A stretch of 6,865 bases of DNA, taken from the NCBI GenBank assembly GCA_003132085.1, contig PKWO01000422.1, positions 1 through 6,865 of the forward strand, in the 5' to 3' direction. The DNA comes from Oxalobacteraceae bacterium (GTDB lineage: Bacteria; Pseudomonadota; Gammaproteobacteria; Burkholderiales; Burkholderiaceae_D). The notes beneath the pieces were generated by a model. It was not told the DNA's origin, did no database searches, and saw nothing but the letters and a program-made list of their open reading frames with translations. Both the position numbers and the translations under genes were made by a program. Positions 5,701 through 6,865 of the stretch are shown here, one piece after another; position 1 is the first letter of the stretch; every line of letters starts with the position of its first letter.

Positions 5701-6865
5701 ATGGCTTTTATTTCTCCGCAAAAAATGATCGGAAATTCTGTCGGATCGGTATTTTCCTGCACGGTGATGCCGTCAGGCGGAGCCTCGGCAGGGGATAGCG
5801 ATGTCGAAATGTCCGTCCTGCGTAATGTCATGGTTTCGATGCGCGACGGTGTGAAGCTTGCCACCGACATTTATCTCCCCGCCGGACGGGTCCAAACGCC
5901 GCAACAATTCCCGGTGATTTTGGAGCGCACGCCTTACGATAAGACTGCCGATAGCCGCTCCGAGCTCAGTGCCAAGCATCCGGAGCCGATGACACGCGAG
6001 GAAGTGGCGCGCTATTTCGTGCGGCATGGCTATGCGGTGGTTTATCAGGATTGCAGGGGACGCCATCGGTCCGAAGGGAAATTCGTCAAATATTTGAACG
6101 AAGGCGAAGACGGATACGATACTTGCGCCTGGATTGTGGCTCAGCCGTGGTGCAACGGAAGGATTGGCACCAAGGGCTTGTCGTATGCGGCGCATACCCA
6201 GGCGGCCTTGGGCAGCTTGAAGGCGCCGGGCGTGGTGGCAATGTTCATGGATTCCGGGGGGTTCTCCAATGCTTACCAGGGCGGCATCAAGCAGGGTGGC
6301 GCATTTGAATTGAAGCAAGTGAGCTGGGCGATCAGGATGGCCAAGGAAAACGCCGCCGGCCAGGACGAGAAGACCCTTGCGCGAATGGCTGCCATCGATT
6401 TGCGCGAGTGGATGGGACGCATTCACGAGTGGAAGCGCGGCTATTCGCCGTTGAGCCTGGCGCCCGAATATGAGGACTATTTGTTCGAGCAGTGGCAGCA
6501 CGGTAATTTTGATAGTTATTGGAAACGCGCAGGAATTTATGCACAGGGCTTTTATCCTCAATTTTGCGACGCGGCGATGGTACACATGTCGTCTTGGTAC
6601 GATGCTTATTCCCGCACTGCGACCGACAATTATGTCGGTCTCAAGAAAGTGAAGCGCGGGCCCGTATGCCTGATACTCGGTCCTTGGACGCACGGAAACC
6701 GTTCATTCACCTATTCGGGTGATGTGGACTTTGGGCAGCGAGCCTTGATCGACGGGAATCTTGCGGAGGATTTTCTGGATTTGCGTCGCCGTTGGTTCGA
6801 CCATTGGCTGAAGAATTCCGGCGCCCCCGACGAGACGCCAAGTGTTCGCTTGTTCGTGATGGGCG
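5701..6865 (+). CDS. CocE/NonD-family alpha/beta hydrolase (peptidase S15 type), 3' end missing
   Basis: The open frame gives 388 residues and leaves the window without a stop. Relatives are about 550-680 residues, so the C-terminal jelly-roll domain is missing. The family hydrolyses esters or amides (cocaine esterase, alpha-amino acid ester hydrolase, glutaryl-acylase, X-Pro dipeptidyl peptidase). Visible elements are R76-T-P-Y79-D-K (Tyr for the oxyanion hole), D117-C-R-G-R, the E-G-E-D-G-Y-D stretch leading to A-Q-P-W150, the nucleophile elbow G159-L-S161-Y162, W299-Y-D301 and G327-P-W-T-H331. By homology the triad is Ser161, Asp301 and His331. The elbow reads G-L-S-Y-A-A where relatives usually have G-x-S-Y-x-G. 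The N-terminus lacks a clear signal peptide; V-F-S-C20 only faintly resembles a lipobox. An in-frame TGA at 5692 bars an earlier start, and GAGG (5693-5696) precedes the ATG. It lies 148 bases after the receptor and is probably cotranscribed. Confidence 0.93.
   Translation, partial: MAFISPQKMIGNSVGSVFSCTVMPSGGASAGDSDVEMSVLRNVMVSMRDGVKLATDIYLPAGRVQTPQQFPVILERTPYDKTADSRSELSAKHPEPMTREEVARYFVRHGYAVVYQDCRGRHRSEGKFVKYLNEGEDGYDTCAWIVAQPWCNGRIGTKGLSYAAHTQAALGSLKAPGVVAMFMDSGGFSNAYQGGIKQGGAFELKQVSWAIRMAKENAAGQDEKTLARMAAIDLREWMGRIHEWKRGYSPLSLAPEYEDYLFEQWQHGNFDSYWKRAGIYAQGFYPQFCDAAMVHMSSWYDAYSRTATDNYVGLKKVKRGPVCLILGPWTHGNRSFTYSGDVDFGQRALIDGNLAEDFLDLRRRWFDHWLKNSGAPDETPSVRLFVMG

Noticed and set aside
5773..6693. 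Minus-strand open frame of 306 codons opposite the hydrolase
   Set aside because: It is fully antisense to a gene with conserved catalytic motifs, and its product resembles no family. Codon bias of the real gene explains it.
1..6865. CRISPR arrays, tRNA or rRNA genes, insertion sequences, attachment sites
   Set aside because: No spaced repeat array, cloverleaf, transposase-like frame or terminal inverted repeats with target duplications were seen.

Overview
The window reads as accessory or catabolic DNA from a Gram-negative bacterium. The main evidence is a full-length TonB-dependent outer-membrane receptor with a signal peptide and a C-terminal Phe, together with Shine-Dalgarno led genes of moderate GC content. 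The receptor's N-terminal and plug wording (V-E-I-T-G-S-S-I-K-R, then D-G-A-S-A-L-Y-G-A-D-A-I-A-G-V-V-N-F) is common in Proteobacteria, including Burkholderiales such as Oxalobacteraceae. That lineage is an inference, not something the sequence proves.

Left part (1-1255): eight codons of a minus-strand gene of unknown function run off the left edge. It diverges from a small antibiotic-biosynthesis-monooxygenase (ABM) domain gene (258-584), which is followed in the same direction by a metal-binding cupin gene (767-1255). The divergent gap carries a short palindrome lying on a -10-like element in both directions. An identical 14-base sequence lies upstream of both the ABM gene and the cupin gene.

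Middle (1321-2585): an IclR-family regulator on the minus strand converges on the cupin gene. Upstream of its start is a perfect 14-base palindrome (ACGGAAATTTCCGT), a good candidate autoregulatory operator. The 512-base gap between the regulator and the receptor contains a near-consensus sigma70 promoter (TTGACA, 17 bases, TAATAT) pointing at the receptor. A leader of about 197 bases follows, holding two possible micro-ORFs (19 and 21 codons, the second with a strong ribosome binding site) and a perfect 7-bp hairpin.

Right part (2610-6865): the 980-residue TonB-dependent receptor is followed after 148 bases by a CocE/NonD (peptidase S15 type) alpha/beta hydrolase that runs off the right edge. 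No convincing promoter or terminator separates them, so they probably form one transcript.

Working model (inference): the receptor imports a substrate too large or scarce for porins, the hydrolase cleaves an ester or amide bond in it, and the ABM and cupin proteins act on a downstream, perhaps aromatic or quinone-like, product, all under the IclR regulator. The substrate cannot be read from the sequence. Nothing here amounts to a demonstrated new system. The least explained element is the receptor leader with its micro-ORFs and hairpin.
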